From the NCBI RefSeq assembly GCF_024464595.1, contig NZ_JANHAW010000001.1, positions 434,001-498,000 of the forward strand: a stretch of 64,000 bases of DNA, in the 5' to 3' direction. Under the pieces are notes generated by a model. That model did no database searches. It was given only the letters and a program-made list of their open reading frames with translations, and was not told the DNA's origin. Of this stretch, positions 1 to 6,950 are shown one piece after another. The stretch comes from Halobellus litoreus. Lineage in GTDB: Archaea; Halobacteriota; Halobacteria; Halobacteriales; Haloferacaceae. The position numbers and the translations under genes were made by a program. How positions within the stretch are numbered: the stretch's first letter is position 1; each line of letters begins with the position of its first letter.

Positions 1-1
1 C

Positions 2-1444
2 CGCGACGACATCGGCAAGCGCGACCCCGACGAGCGGCGCGACGACGACGACGAGATCTGGTCGCCGGAGTGGGACCCCGAGACACTCACAGCACAGGGC
101 GAGCGCTGTATGGACTGTGGCGTCGCCACCTGTATGGGAGGGTGTCCGATCGGAAACGTCGTCCCCGACTGGAACGACCTCGTTCACCGCGAGGAGTGGG
201 AGCGAGCGCTCGAACGGCTTCACGCCACCAACAACTTCCCGGAGTTCACCGGCTACACCTGCCCCGCCCCCTGCGAGGACGCCTGCGTGCTCGCGTACAA
301 CGACGACCCGGTGGCGATCAAGTCGATCGAGCGCGCGATCGCCGACGTGGGGTGGGAGGAGGGGTTCATCGAACCCGACCCGCCCGAGACGCGCACCGGC
401 TTCGAGGTCGCCATCGTGGGGTCCGGTCCGGCCGGGCTCGCCGCCGCCCAGCAACTCAACCGTGTGGGCCACCACGTCACCGTCTTCGAGCGCGACGACG
501 AGATCGGCGGCCTGATGACGTACGGCATCCCCGAGTTCAAATTCGCGAAGGCGCGGGTCGACCGACGCGTCGAGCAGCTCGACGCGGAGGGAATCGCCTT
601 CGAAACGAACGCCGAGGTCGGCGAAGACGTGCCCGCGGAGCGGTTGCTCGAATTCGATGCCGCCTGTCTCGCCGTCGGCGCGCAGCGACACCGCGACCCC
701 GGCGTCGAGGGGCGGAACCTCGGCGGCGTTCACGACGCGATGCCGTATCTGAAGCAGGCGAACCGCCGCGCGACGGGGAAGTCGGTCGCCGGTGAGACGA
801 TCGACGCGGCGGGGAAGAACGTCGTCGTCCTCGGCGGCGGGGACACGGGCGCCGACTGCGTCGCGACGGCACACCGGCAGGGCGCCGAGCAGGTCGTGCA
901 GATCGGGATCAACGCGAAACCCCCCGCGGACCGCCCGCTGGACAACCCCTGGCCCGAACAGCCGAAGACCTACGAGAAGACGTACGCCCAGGAGGAGGGG
1001 GCGACCGAGGAGTTCGGCGTCGACACCACCGCCTTCGTCGACGACGACGGCGACGGCCGGGTCGACCGACTCGACGCCGAGCGCGTCGTCTGGGAGCACG
1101 ACGAGGCGGGGAACCGAATCGACAAGCACGTCGTGGATCCGGCTCTCGAAATCCCCGCGGACCTCGCGCTCGTCGCCGTCGGGTTCGAGGGTCCGGAAGT
1201 CACCCCCTTCGGAGACCTCGGACTCGAACTCGCCGACGACGGGACCCTTCGTACGGACGACCGGATGATGACCGCCGTCGACGGCGTCTTCGCCGCCGGC
1301 GACGCCAACGTCGGCGCCTCGCTCGTCGTGTGGGCGATCGGCGAGGGACGCGACGTCGCCCGATCGATCGACACGTACCTCACCGGCGACTCGAGGCTGC
1401 CGCCCAGCATCCGAACGGACAATCCGCCGCTCGTCGACCCGTAG
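2..1444 (+). CDS. GltD-like NAD(P)/FAD-dependent oxidoreductase (5' partial)
   Basis: The reading frame is open from the window edge, so the N-terminus is missing. The visible 480 residues begin just before a Cys-rich motif (ERCMDCGVATC, then GGCPIGN and CPAPCEDAC) typical of the [4Fe-4S] domain of glutamate synthase small subunits and related enzymes. A GSGPAGLAAA dinucleotide-binding motif follows for FAD, and VVVLGGGDTGADC for the second nucleotide. The C-terminal GVFAAGDA motif binds the FAD ribityl chain. Members pass electrons from NAD(P)H through FAD to a partner such as GltB. The upstream neighbour is outside the window, so a glutamate synthase role is inferred; other GltD-like oxidoreductases are possible. 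Confidence 0.88.
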   Translation, partial: RDDIGKRDPDERRDDDDEIWSPEWDPETLTAQGERCMDCGVATCMGGCPIGNVVPDWNDLVHREEWERALERLHATNNFPEFTGYTCPAPCEDACVLAYNDDPVAIKSIERAIADVGWEEGFIEPDPPETRTGFEVAIVGSGPAGLAAAQQLNRVGHHVTVFERDDEIGGLMTYGIPEFKFAKARVDRRVEQLDAEGIAFETNAEVGEDVPAERLLEFDAACLAVGAQRHRDPGVEGRNLGGVHDAMPYLKQANRRATGKSVAGETIDAAGKNVVVLGGGDTGADCVATAHRQGAEQVVQIGINAKPPADRPLDNPWPEQPKTYEKTYAQEEGATEEFGVDTTAFVDDDGDGRVDRLDAERVVWEHDEAGNRIDKHVVDPALEIPADLALVAVGFEGPEVTPFGDLGLELADDGTLRTDDRMMTAVDGVFAAGDANVGASLVVWAIGEGRDVARSIDTYLTGDSRLPPSIRTDNPPLVDP

Positions 1445-1468
1445 GGCGGCCGCCTCTCGACGAAGCGA

Positions 1469-1936
1469 CTACTCGATGCGTTTGCTCAGTTTCACGCCGG
1501 AGAGACCCCGCCACTCCCGGGACCCGCGCGTCTCGAACCCGCGGGAGACGAAGAAATCCGCGGCGGGCCGCGGGACGGTCGCTTCGATCGTCGCGACGCC
1601 GTCACCGCGAGCGGTCGATTCGAACCGATCGAGCAGCGCGCTCGCACACCCGAGCCGCCGATACTCGGGTGCCGTGTAGAGTCCGCGAACCGCCGCGTCG
1701 CTCCGGTCGTACACCCCGTAACAGACGACCGTCACGTCGGTCTCGACGAGGGAGACGAGGTACTCCGAGTCGGGGGCGTCGATCCACGCCGAAAGCGGTG
1801 CGTCGGACCGTGCGATCAGCCCGGCGAACTCGGACCGATCGTACTCCCCCGCGAGATCGCGCTCCAGAGCCTGTCGACGGACGACCTCGAGGATCGGGAC
1901 GTCCGCCGGTCGCGCCTCCCGTATCGTACCCTCCAT
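1469..1936 (-). CDS. GNAT family N-acetyltransferase
   Basis: 155 residues, a normal length for a single-domain GNAT enzyme. The acetyl-CoA-binding motif A is visible around residues 84-102 (GLYTAPEYRRLGCASALL), with the RRxGxA pyrophosphate loop at 93-98. The end reads as motif B (ADFFVSRGFETRGSREW), the usual late strand-turn. The N-terminus (IREARPADVPILEVV) is the standard beta1-alpha1 start. The substrate cannot be told from sequence. It converges on the oxidoreductase gene with only 24 bp between stops. Confidence 0.85.
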   Translation of the reverse strand: MEGTIREARPADVPILEVVRRQALERDLAGEYDRSEFAGLIARSDAPLSAWIDAPDSEYLVSLVETDVTVVCYGVYDRSDAAVRGLYTAPEYRRLGCASALLDRFESTARGDGVATIEATVPRPAADFFVSRGFETRGSREWRGLSGVKLSKRIE

Positions 1937-1950
1937 CGTACGGACCTAGA

Positions 1951-2030
1951 CGTTCGCCTCCCGTATATCACTACCAGGCGTCCGTCTTTCGTATCTCACT
2001 GCTACACGTTCGCCTCCGTATCTCACCAGG
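1951..2030. repeat. Degenerate tandem repeat, 3 units of 24-28 bp
   Basis: Three head-to-tail units at 1951-1978, 1979-2006 and 2007-2030. Each starts CGTTCGCCT or CGTCCGTCT and contains CGTATATCAC or CGTATCTCAC. The repeat sits just upstream of the GNAT gene start (1936), between that gene and the 3' end of the aspartoacylase-like gene. No reading frame is implied. Confidence 0.7.
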
Positions 2031-2121
2031 TCGGCGTCAGGTGGGTCCCGAGAAGGTGCCTCCGAGTTTTAGTCCGACGGTCCCTGCGGTCCGCGCTAGC
2101 GTCGCCCGACTGCGACGCTCA

Positions 2122-3150
2122 CTACTCGGTCTTCGGTTCGATGGCGGCCGTCTGTTCGCGCTCGACGACCCGACGGACGTCGGGTTCGAGTTCGACGAGG
2201 TGACACAGGGGATTGCCGGGGTAGACGACCGGGTTCTCGAGGACGCCGACGAGCAGGCCCGTGAAGGGAGCCTGGACCGCGACGTTGTCGTCCTTGAACG
2301 GGTTCGTGAGCGTGCAGATCCGCTCGCCCTCCCGGACGAGCGAGCCGCGTTCGTGGTGCATATCGACGATGCCGCCGGCGTCGGCCCGGATCCACGTCTT
2401 CTCGTTCGCGTCGTCGATGACGGTTCGCCACCCGGGCCAGCGGACGGCCGACGTGTCCAGCAGTTCGTACTCCGCGAAGACGCTCTCGACGCCGTCGAGC
2501 GCGTCGTCGATGAGGCCGCGCTGGAAGCGGTGTGCTTCGCCCATCTCGACGGTCACCGTCGGGATGCCGACACGCGTGGCCTCCGTCCGGAGGATGCCGT
2601 CGCTGCCCTCGCTGTCGATGATGACGTTGGAGCCGAAGGCTCGGGCCAGTCGTTCGACCGCCTCGTCGGACATATCCGCGCGGACGTGGAGCATATTCGT
2701 CCGGCCGCGCGTCGAGGTGTGGAAGTCGAGGCCGAAGTCGCACGGGGCGACGAAGTTGTCGAAGATGCGAGCGGCCATCCGCTTTGCGCTCGTCGAGTCC
2801 TCCCGACCGGGGAACGAGCGGTTCAGGTCGCGGTCGTATATCGGGAGGTACCGCTGCTGGGCCAGGAACCCGGGCACGTTCATCACCGGAAGACAGACGA
2901 GCGTCCCGGCGAGGTTCGAGAGGTCCCACTCGAAGGCGACCTCGCGGACGACCTCGATGCCGTTGAGTTCGTCGCCGTGCGCCGCCGCCGAGAGGAACAC
3001 CGTCGGCCCCGACCGCTCGCCGTTGATGATGGTGACCGGAATCCGGACCGGATCGCCGAGATACGTCTCGCTGATACCGTACCGGAGGTTCTGCCGCTCT
3101 CCGGGGTCGACCTTCCCACCGTTGTACGTGAAGGTCCCGTCGGTGCTCAT
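2122..3150 (-). CDS. Succinylglutamate desuccinylase/aspartoacylase family zinc hydrolase
   Basis: 342 residues from the ATG at 3150, chosen because an AT-rich box (GGATAAAC on the plus strand, 3172-3179) lies 22-29 nt upstream, fitting a leaderless start; ATG 3159 would be too close. Zinc ligands of the M14-like AstE/AspA fold are visible: HGDE (H58, E61) and DFHTS (H144), with DLNR at 108-111 and a probable catalytic Glu in VTVEMG (E202). The C-terminal third looks like the usual beta-barrel extension (QAPFTGLLVGV). Family members hydrolyse N-acyl amino acids or act as carboxypeptidases. It is divergent from a RimK-type ligase gene, so it may trim a glutamylated or amino-acid-modified product; this is inferred. 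Confidence 0.87.
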   Translation of the reverse strand: MSTDGTFTYNGGKVDPGERQNLRYGISETYLGDPVRIPVTIINGERSGPTVFLSAAAHGDELNGIEVVREVAFEWDLSNLAGTLVCLPVMNVPGFLAQQRYLPIYDRDLNRSFPGREDSTSAKRMAARIFDNFVAPCDFGLDFHTSTRGRTNMLHVRADMSDEAVERLARAFGSNVIIDSEGSDGILRTEATRVGIPTVTVEMGEAHRFQRGLIDDALDGVESVFAEYELLDTSAVRWPGWRTVIDDANEKTWIRADAGGIVDMHHERGSLVREGERICTLTNPFKDDNVAVQAPFTGLLVGVLENPVVYPGNPLCHLVELEPDVRRVVEREQTAAIEPKTE

Positions 3151-3302
3151 ACCCGCCATCGGACACCCGGCGGGATAAACGCTCGCAACCCGGCCGCCCG
3201 ACGCGGCCGGGGGCGGCGTTCGACCCAGTGGGATTCGTTTACACCGTTCGAGAAGCCCGTGAATCGGCACCTCTTTCTTCGCGTGGGCGAGTACATCGCT
3301 GT

Positions 3303-4661
3303 ATGTCTACTGACGGAGATCCGGTGCGGGTTGGCGTCCTTTCACTACACAACAGCAAGGAGACGAAGGCGATCCTGAACGCGGTCGACGACCTCGGTCA
3401 CGAGGGAATCTGGTTACGGCGCGAGAACACCGCGATCAGCGTCGAGGACGGCGACGTCGCGATCGAACCCGAGGTAGACATCGTCGCGAACCGACTGCTG
3501 CTCTCGAACACCGAAGAGCCGGCGGAACTCCTGGGCCTGGCGACGACGTTCGAGCGGATCCGACCGATGCTGAACGAGCCCGCGTCGGTCCTCACCGCGA
3601 TCCACAAGTTCGCCACGGCGGCGACCCTCGCGAACTGGAACATCAAGGTGCCCGACGCGCTGCTCGCGCTCTCGAACGAGCGGCTGAACAAGGGCCGCGA
3701 TCGCTTCGGCGAGGTCGGCGTCTACAAGTCCGCGATCGGCACCCACGGCGGCGGGACGTGGAAAGTGGACCTCACCGAACCGGTGAACCCGAAAGTCGGG
3801 AGCCGGCAGGCGTTCCTCCAGGACCTCATCGACCGCGACGAGAACGAACACCGCGACCTCCGCGTGTACGTCGTCGACGGGGAAGTCATCGGCGCGATGT
3901 ACCGCTACGCGCCCGAGGGCGAGTGGCGGACCAACGTCGCGCTCGGCGGCGACGTCGTCGACGCGACGGAGAATATGCCGAAAGAGGCCAGGGAGACCGC
4001 GCTGTACGCGGCGGAAGTGATGGGACTGGACTACGTCGGCGTCGACCTCATCGAGGGCGACGACGGCTGGTTCGTCCTCGAAGTCAACCCGACCGCCGGG
4101 TTCAGAGGCCTGCACAAGGCGACCGGCCGCAGCCCCGCGCCGTACATCGCCAAGCTCGCGATCGAGCAGAGCGGCGGCGAGGTCGACGACGAGCGCGTCG
4201 AGGAGCTGTCGGCGACGCTCGACGACTCCCGGCCGGCGGGGATGCCCCGCGTGAACTCGGGGCCGGTGGGGGATCGGCCGACGATCGGCTACATCGAGGA
4301 GGTCGTGGTCTCGGGGACCAGCGGGTCGACGCAGGCGAAGGCAAAGTCAGACACCGGCGCGACCCGGACGAGCATCGATACCTCGCTGGCCGCCGAGATC
4401 GGCGCCGGCCCGATCAAGAGCATGACGCGCGTTCGCTCTGGCTCGGTGAAGTCCGGAAAGGCCCGGCCGGTCGTCGACCTCGTCATCGGGATCGGCGGCA
4501 CGCAGCATACCGTCACCGCGAGCGTCGAGGACCGCTCGCACATGGACTATCCGCTGCTCCTGGGCCGCGACATCCTCCAGCACTACCAGGTCGACGTGAA
4601 CCGACGATCCGACTCGGGTGGCCCCGACGACGACGAGCGCGAAGAGGAGTACCTGGAGTAA
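3303..4661 (+). CDS. RimK-type ATP-grasp ligase fused to a retropepsin-like (RimB/DUF785) domain
   Basis: 452 residues from the ATG at 3303; a T-rich box (CTCTTTCTT) about 27 nt upstream fits a leaderless start. Residues about 1-310 form a RimK/LysX-type ATP-grasp ligase, ending with the metal-binding LEVNPTAG segment near 260. Residues about 320-440 are a separate domain with DTGAT (D350-T351-G352), the catalytic triad of retropepsin-like aspartic proteases, and LLLGRDIL near 417, the matching C-terminal signature; this resembles the RimB/DUF785 family. A ligase that adds amino acids and a protease-like domain are therefore in one chain. The acidic tail is haloarchaeal. The target (protein or small molecule) is unknown. 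Confidence 0.87.
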   Translation: MSTDGDPVRVGVLSLHNSKETKAILNAVDDLGHEGIWLRRENTAISVEDGDVAIEPEVDIVANRLLLSNTEEPAELLGLATTFERIRPMLNEPASVLTAIHKFATAATLANWNIKVPDALLALSNERLNKGRDRFGEVGVYKSAIGTHGGGTWKVDLTEPVNPKVGSRQAFLQDLIDRDENEHRDLRVYVVDGEVIGAMYRYAPEGEWRTNVALGGDVVDATENMPKEARETALYAAEVMGLDYVGVDLIEGDDGWFVLEVNPTAGFRGLHKATGRSPAPYIAKLAIEQSGGEVDDERVEELSATLDDSRPAGMPRVNSGPVGDRPTIGYIEEVVVSGTSGSTQAKAKSDTGATRTSIDTSLAAEIGAGPIKSMTRVRSGSVKSGKARPVVDLVIGIGGTQHTVTASVEDRSHMDYPLLLGRDILQHYQVDVNRRSDSGGPDDDEREEEYLE

Positions 4662-4774
4662 CGCGGCTGTGAGGGCCTCGCGGCATCGCGGTTGAAGCAG
4701 GCGAGCGCCGCTGTTCACGCTGATCGCGTCGGCACCCCGCGAACCGCCTCGACGCCGGTATTAATTTATGTACG

Positions 4775-4794
4775 CTACGATGAACGTATCGTAG
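4775..4794. promoter_or_regulatory. Palindrome between TATA box and start codon
   Basis: Perfect 7-bp inverted repeat CTACGAT-N6-ATCGTAG ending one base before the ATG at 4795. An AT-rich box (TTAATTTA, 4761-4768) lies 27-34 nt before the ATG. The palindrome thus covers the expected transcription start and is placed like an operator. Repression by a bound regulator, possibly the downstream gene product, is inference. Confidence 0.6.
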
Positions 4795-5817
4795 ATGGGG
4801 ACCGAGCGCGTCGACGGCCTACCGGACGAGCTCGAGTCGTGGGTGGAAGCCAGAGCCGCTGCGGGCGACCTCACGCGCGAGGATGTCGTTCGACGGCTGC
4901 TCGCAGCACACCGCGAACTCGACGAGAGCGATGGCCGGCACGACCGAATCGATCCCGCAGGCGACGGTGAATCCGCGGTCGAGGCCGACGGAGCGACCGG
5001 TTCGGAGACCGAGGCGATCGAGCGCGAACTCGACGAAATCGCCGACCGCGTCGCGGCCCTGGAGGCCGACCTCGACGAGAAGATCACGGACGTCAGAGAG
5101 CGCGTCATCCAGGTCAAACGCGAGACGGACGCCAAAGCGCCGGCCGAGCACGACCACCCGGAGATCGAGCGCCGGCTGTCGGCCGGCTTCGAGAACTACG
5201 AGGAGATCCTCGAATACCTCGCGGAGACGAGCGACGAGCACGGCTCGAAGCTCGACCGCCTCGGGTCGGCGGTGCTCACGCTCAGATCTCGCCTGTCGGC
5301 GCTCGAACAGGCGGCAGACCGACGCGAGGCGGCCGCCGATCTGCGTCGGGAGGCGAACCGCCACGGCGTCGCCACGGCCGCCTGCGAGTCCTGCGGCGAG
5401 ACCGTTCGCCTTGGCCTGCTCGACGAACCGCGCTGCCCGCACTGCGACTCGTCGTTCGACGGTCTCGATCCGAAGCGGCGGTTCTTCGACACGAATCGGC
5501 TGACGGTCGGCGACCGGCCGGCGCTGGAGTCGGCCGAGACCAGCGGCGATACCGCTTCTCCCGGCGTAGACGACAGCGAACCCTCGCACGACCGCCGACC
5601 CGGAGGCGGGAGCGCTGTCGGGAACGGGGACCCCTTCGGTACCGAAACCCGGTCTGCGTCCGACGCCGATCGAACTCACGATTCGTCGGCTGGCTCGTCG
5701 GGCGGGAACGAGAACGATTCCCGCGGTGGGGAACCCGGGTCGGAAGCGGACGCCACAGACGGTGAATCCGCGTCCGATCGCGACATCCGGTTCGACGAGG
5801 AGGTGAGCCAGAAGTGA
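4795..5817 (+). CDS. Haloarchaeal coiled-coil/zinc-ribbon protein of unknown function
   Basis: 340 residues. The N-terminus (about 1-45) looks like a short ribbon-helix-helix or CopG-like segment (LPDELESWVEARAAAGDLTREDVVRRLLAAH). Residues about 75-200 are a predicted coiled coil. A zinc-ribbon-like pair CESCGE/CPHCD lies near 198-225, and the last 100 residues are acidic, Ser/Gly-rich and probably disordered. It overlaps the next gene by 4 bp (GTGA), so the two are translationally coupled. The palindrome directly before its start fits autoregulation by the N-terminal segment, but this is not shown. I do not recognise a characterised homologue. Confidence 0.75.
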   Translation: MGTERVDGLPDELESWVEARAAAGDLTREDVVRRLLAAHRELDESDGRHDRIDPAGDGESAVEADGATGSETEAIERELDEIADRVAALEADLDEKITDVRERVIQVKRETDAKAPAEHDHPEIERRLSAGFENYEEILEYLAETSDEHGSKLDRLGSAVLTLRSRLSALEQAADRREAAADLRREANRHGVATAACESCGETVRLGLLDEPRCPHCDSSFDGLDPKRRFFDTNRLTVGDRPALESAETSGDTASPGVDDSEPSHDRRPGGGSAVGNGDPFGTETRSASDADRTHDSSAGSSGGNENDSRGGEPGSEADATDGESASDRDIRFDEEVSQK

Positions 5818-6317
5818 GCGACGGCACGGAGCAATCCGAGAGAACCGAGGACGCGGAACCGTCCGATCGGCCGTCGGCGGACCGCGATGGGGACTCCCCG
5901 CTTTCGGAACTGGCCCAGCGGGTGTCTGACAGCCGTCGGGAGCGGGCTTCCGAGGCGGGTGACGAGGTGTCCGCGGACGACGGTGAAGTCTCGGCCGGCG
6001 ACGCGGACCCGTTCGAGGAGATGTCGGTCTCGGAGATCGACGAGGAGACCCTTTGGGAGTCGCTGGGAGAGGATGCCGATCAGGAACCCGAACTGAGCGT
6101 CGGAGCCGACCCGGTCGACGAACCGGAGACGACAGGGACTGCACGTACCTCGCCGGAACCGCGGGAACACGTCGTCTCGAAGGAGTCCTACTGTCAGAAG
6201 TGCCCGCATCTGGGCGATCCGCCCGAATTGCAGTGCACCCACGACGGCACCGAAATCGTCGAAGTCGTCGACAGCGAGCACTTCCGCGTCCGCGAGTGTC
6301 CGATGGTCGATGAGTGA
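5814..6317 (+). CDS. Acidic haloarchaeal protein with a C-terminal Cys4 motif
   Basis: 167 residues from a GTG start that overlaps the previous stop by 4 bp. The first about 120 residues are low-complexity and acidic. The end carries four cysteines (YCQKCPHL, LQC, RECP) that could bind one zinc. Operon position between a zinc-ribbon coiled-coil protein and transcription factor S suggests a nucleic-acid-linked job, but no function can be assigned. Confidence 0.72.
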   Translation: MSDGTEQSERTEDAEPSDRPSADRDGDSPLSELAQRVSDSRRERASEAGDEVSADDGEVSAGDADPFEEMSVSEIDEETLWESLGEDADQEPELSVGADPVDEPETTGTARTSPEPREHVVSKESYCQKCPHLGDPPELQCTHDGTEIVEVVDSEHFRVRECPMVDE

Positions 6318-6350
6318 GACACTTGTGTCCGGGGAGCGAAGCGGGACGCA

Positions 6351-6680
6351 ATGCAATTTTGCGACGACTGCGGGTCGATGATGGTCTCCCGCGACGGAAC
6401 GATGGTCTGCACGAACGACGACTGCGGCGCGCGGGCCGAACAGGACGCGGACCTGGCGGCGCAGTTCGTCTCCACCGAGGAACAGACCGACGACGACGTG
6501 ATCGAGACGACCGAGGACGCCAACTTCGAGGGCAAGCCGACGGCGACCGACGTCGTCTGCGACGAGTGCGGGAATCGAGAGGCCTGGTACACCATCAAGC
6601 AGACGGGGTCAGCCGACGAACCGCCGACGCGCTTCTTCAAGTGCACCGAGTGCGGGCACCGGTGGCGAGGGTATAATTAA
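6351..6680 (+). CDS. tfs: Transcription factor S (TFIIS/RPA12-like cleavage factor)
   Basis: 109 residues, the normal size. The N-terminal zinc ribbon uses C4, C7, C20 and C25; the C-terminal TFIIS-type ribbon uses C70, C73, C98 and C101 and ends FFKCTECGHRWRGYN. The Asp-Glu pair at 89-90 (GSADEPP) sits on the hairpin that enters the RNA polymerase secondary channel and stimulates cleavage of backtracked RNA. It lies 33 bp downstream of the Cys4 protein gene and is followed by a strong hairpin. Confidence 0.95.
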   Translation: MQFCDDCGSMMVSRDGTMVCTNDDCGARAEQDADLAAQFVSTEEQTDDDVIETTEDANFEGKPTATDVVCDECGNREAWYTIKQTGSADEPPTRFFKCTECGHRWRGYN

Positions 6681-6696
6681 GCATCCACCGTTTTAT

Positions 6697-6736
6697 TCGG
6701 GGGTCCTCGGCGGCTTCGCCGCCTTGAACCCCCCGA
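6697..6736 (+). terminator. Hairpin downstream of tfs
   Basis: Long imperfect stem: TCGGGGGT (6697-6704) pairs with ACCCCCCGA (6728-6736, one bulged C), enclosing GGCGGC-TTC-GCCGCC (6709-6723). It begins 16 bp after the tfs stop and is preceded by a T-rich run. It may end transcription, or be part of the structured element that follows. Confidence 0.5.
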
Positions 6737-6760
6737 CAAAAACCTGGTGGAAAAAACTTC

Positions 6761-6839
6761 CCGCGAGGCTCGCATTCGCCGCCGGCGCTACGCGCCGGCT
6801 TCCAGCGGAACCTTCGGTTCCGCCCGGTTCGCCTCGCGG
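6761..6839. other. Intergenic element able to form a three-way junction
   Basis: Outer stem CCGCGAGGC (6761-6769) with GCCTCGCGG (6831-6839), perfect over 9 bp. It encloses two perfect stem-loops: GCCGGCGC-TAC-GCGCCGGC (6781-6799) and CGGAACC-TTC-GGTTCCG (6806-6822). The region is open in frame on both strands but neither translation resembles a known domain. It could be a small RNA, a transcript end structure or a copy of a dispersed haloarchaeal repeat. Confidence 0.55.
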
Positions 6840-6950
6840 TTCGATTCCTGGAGCACCACCTCCGCTCCGCACCGAACGCCTGGACGATTTGGACCTTGAC
6901 GTCAAACAGCTACTCGGCAGCATCGCCCCTCGCGTCGCGGTGTCCTGTTC

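Noticed and set aside
6838-6860. tRNA-like T-loop (GGTTCGATTCC)
   Set aside because: No matching T stem, anticodon arm or acceptor stem could be found around it.
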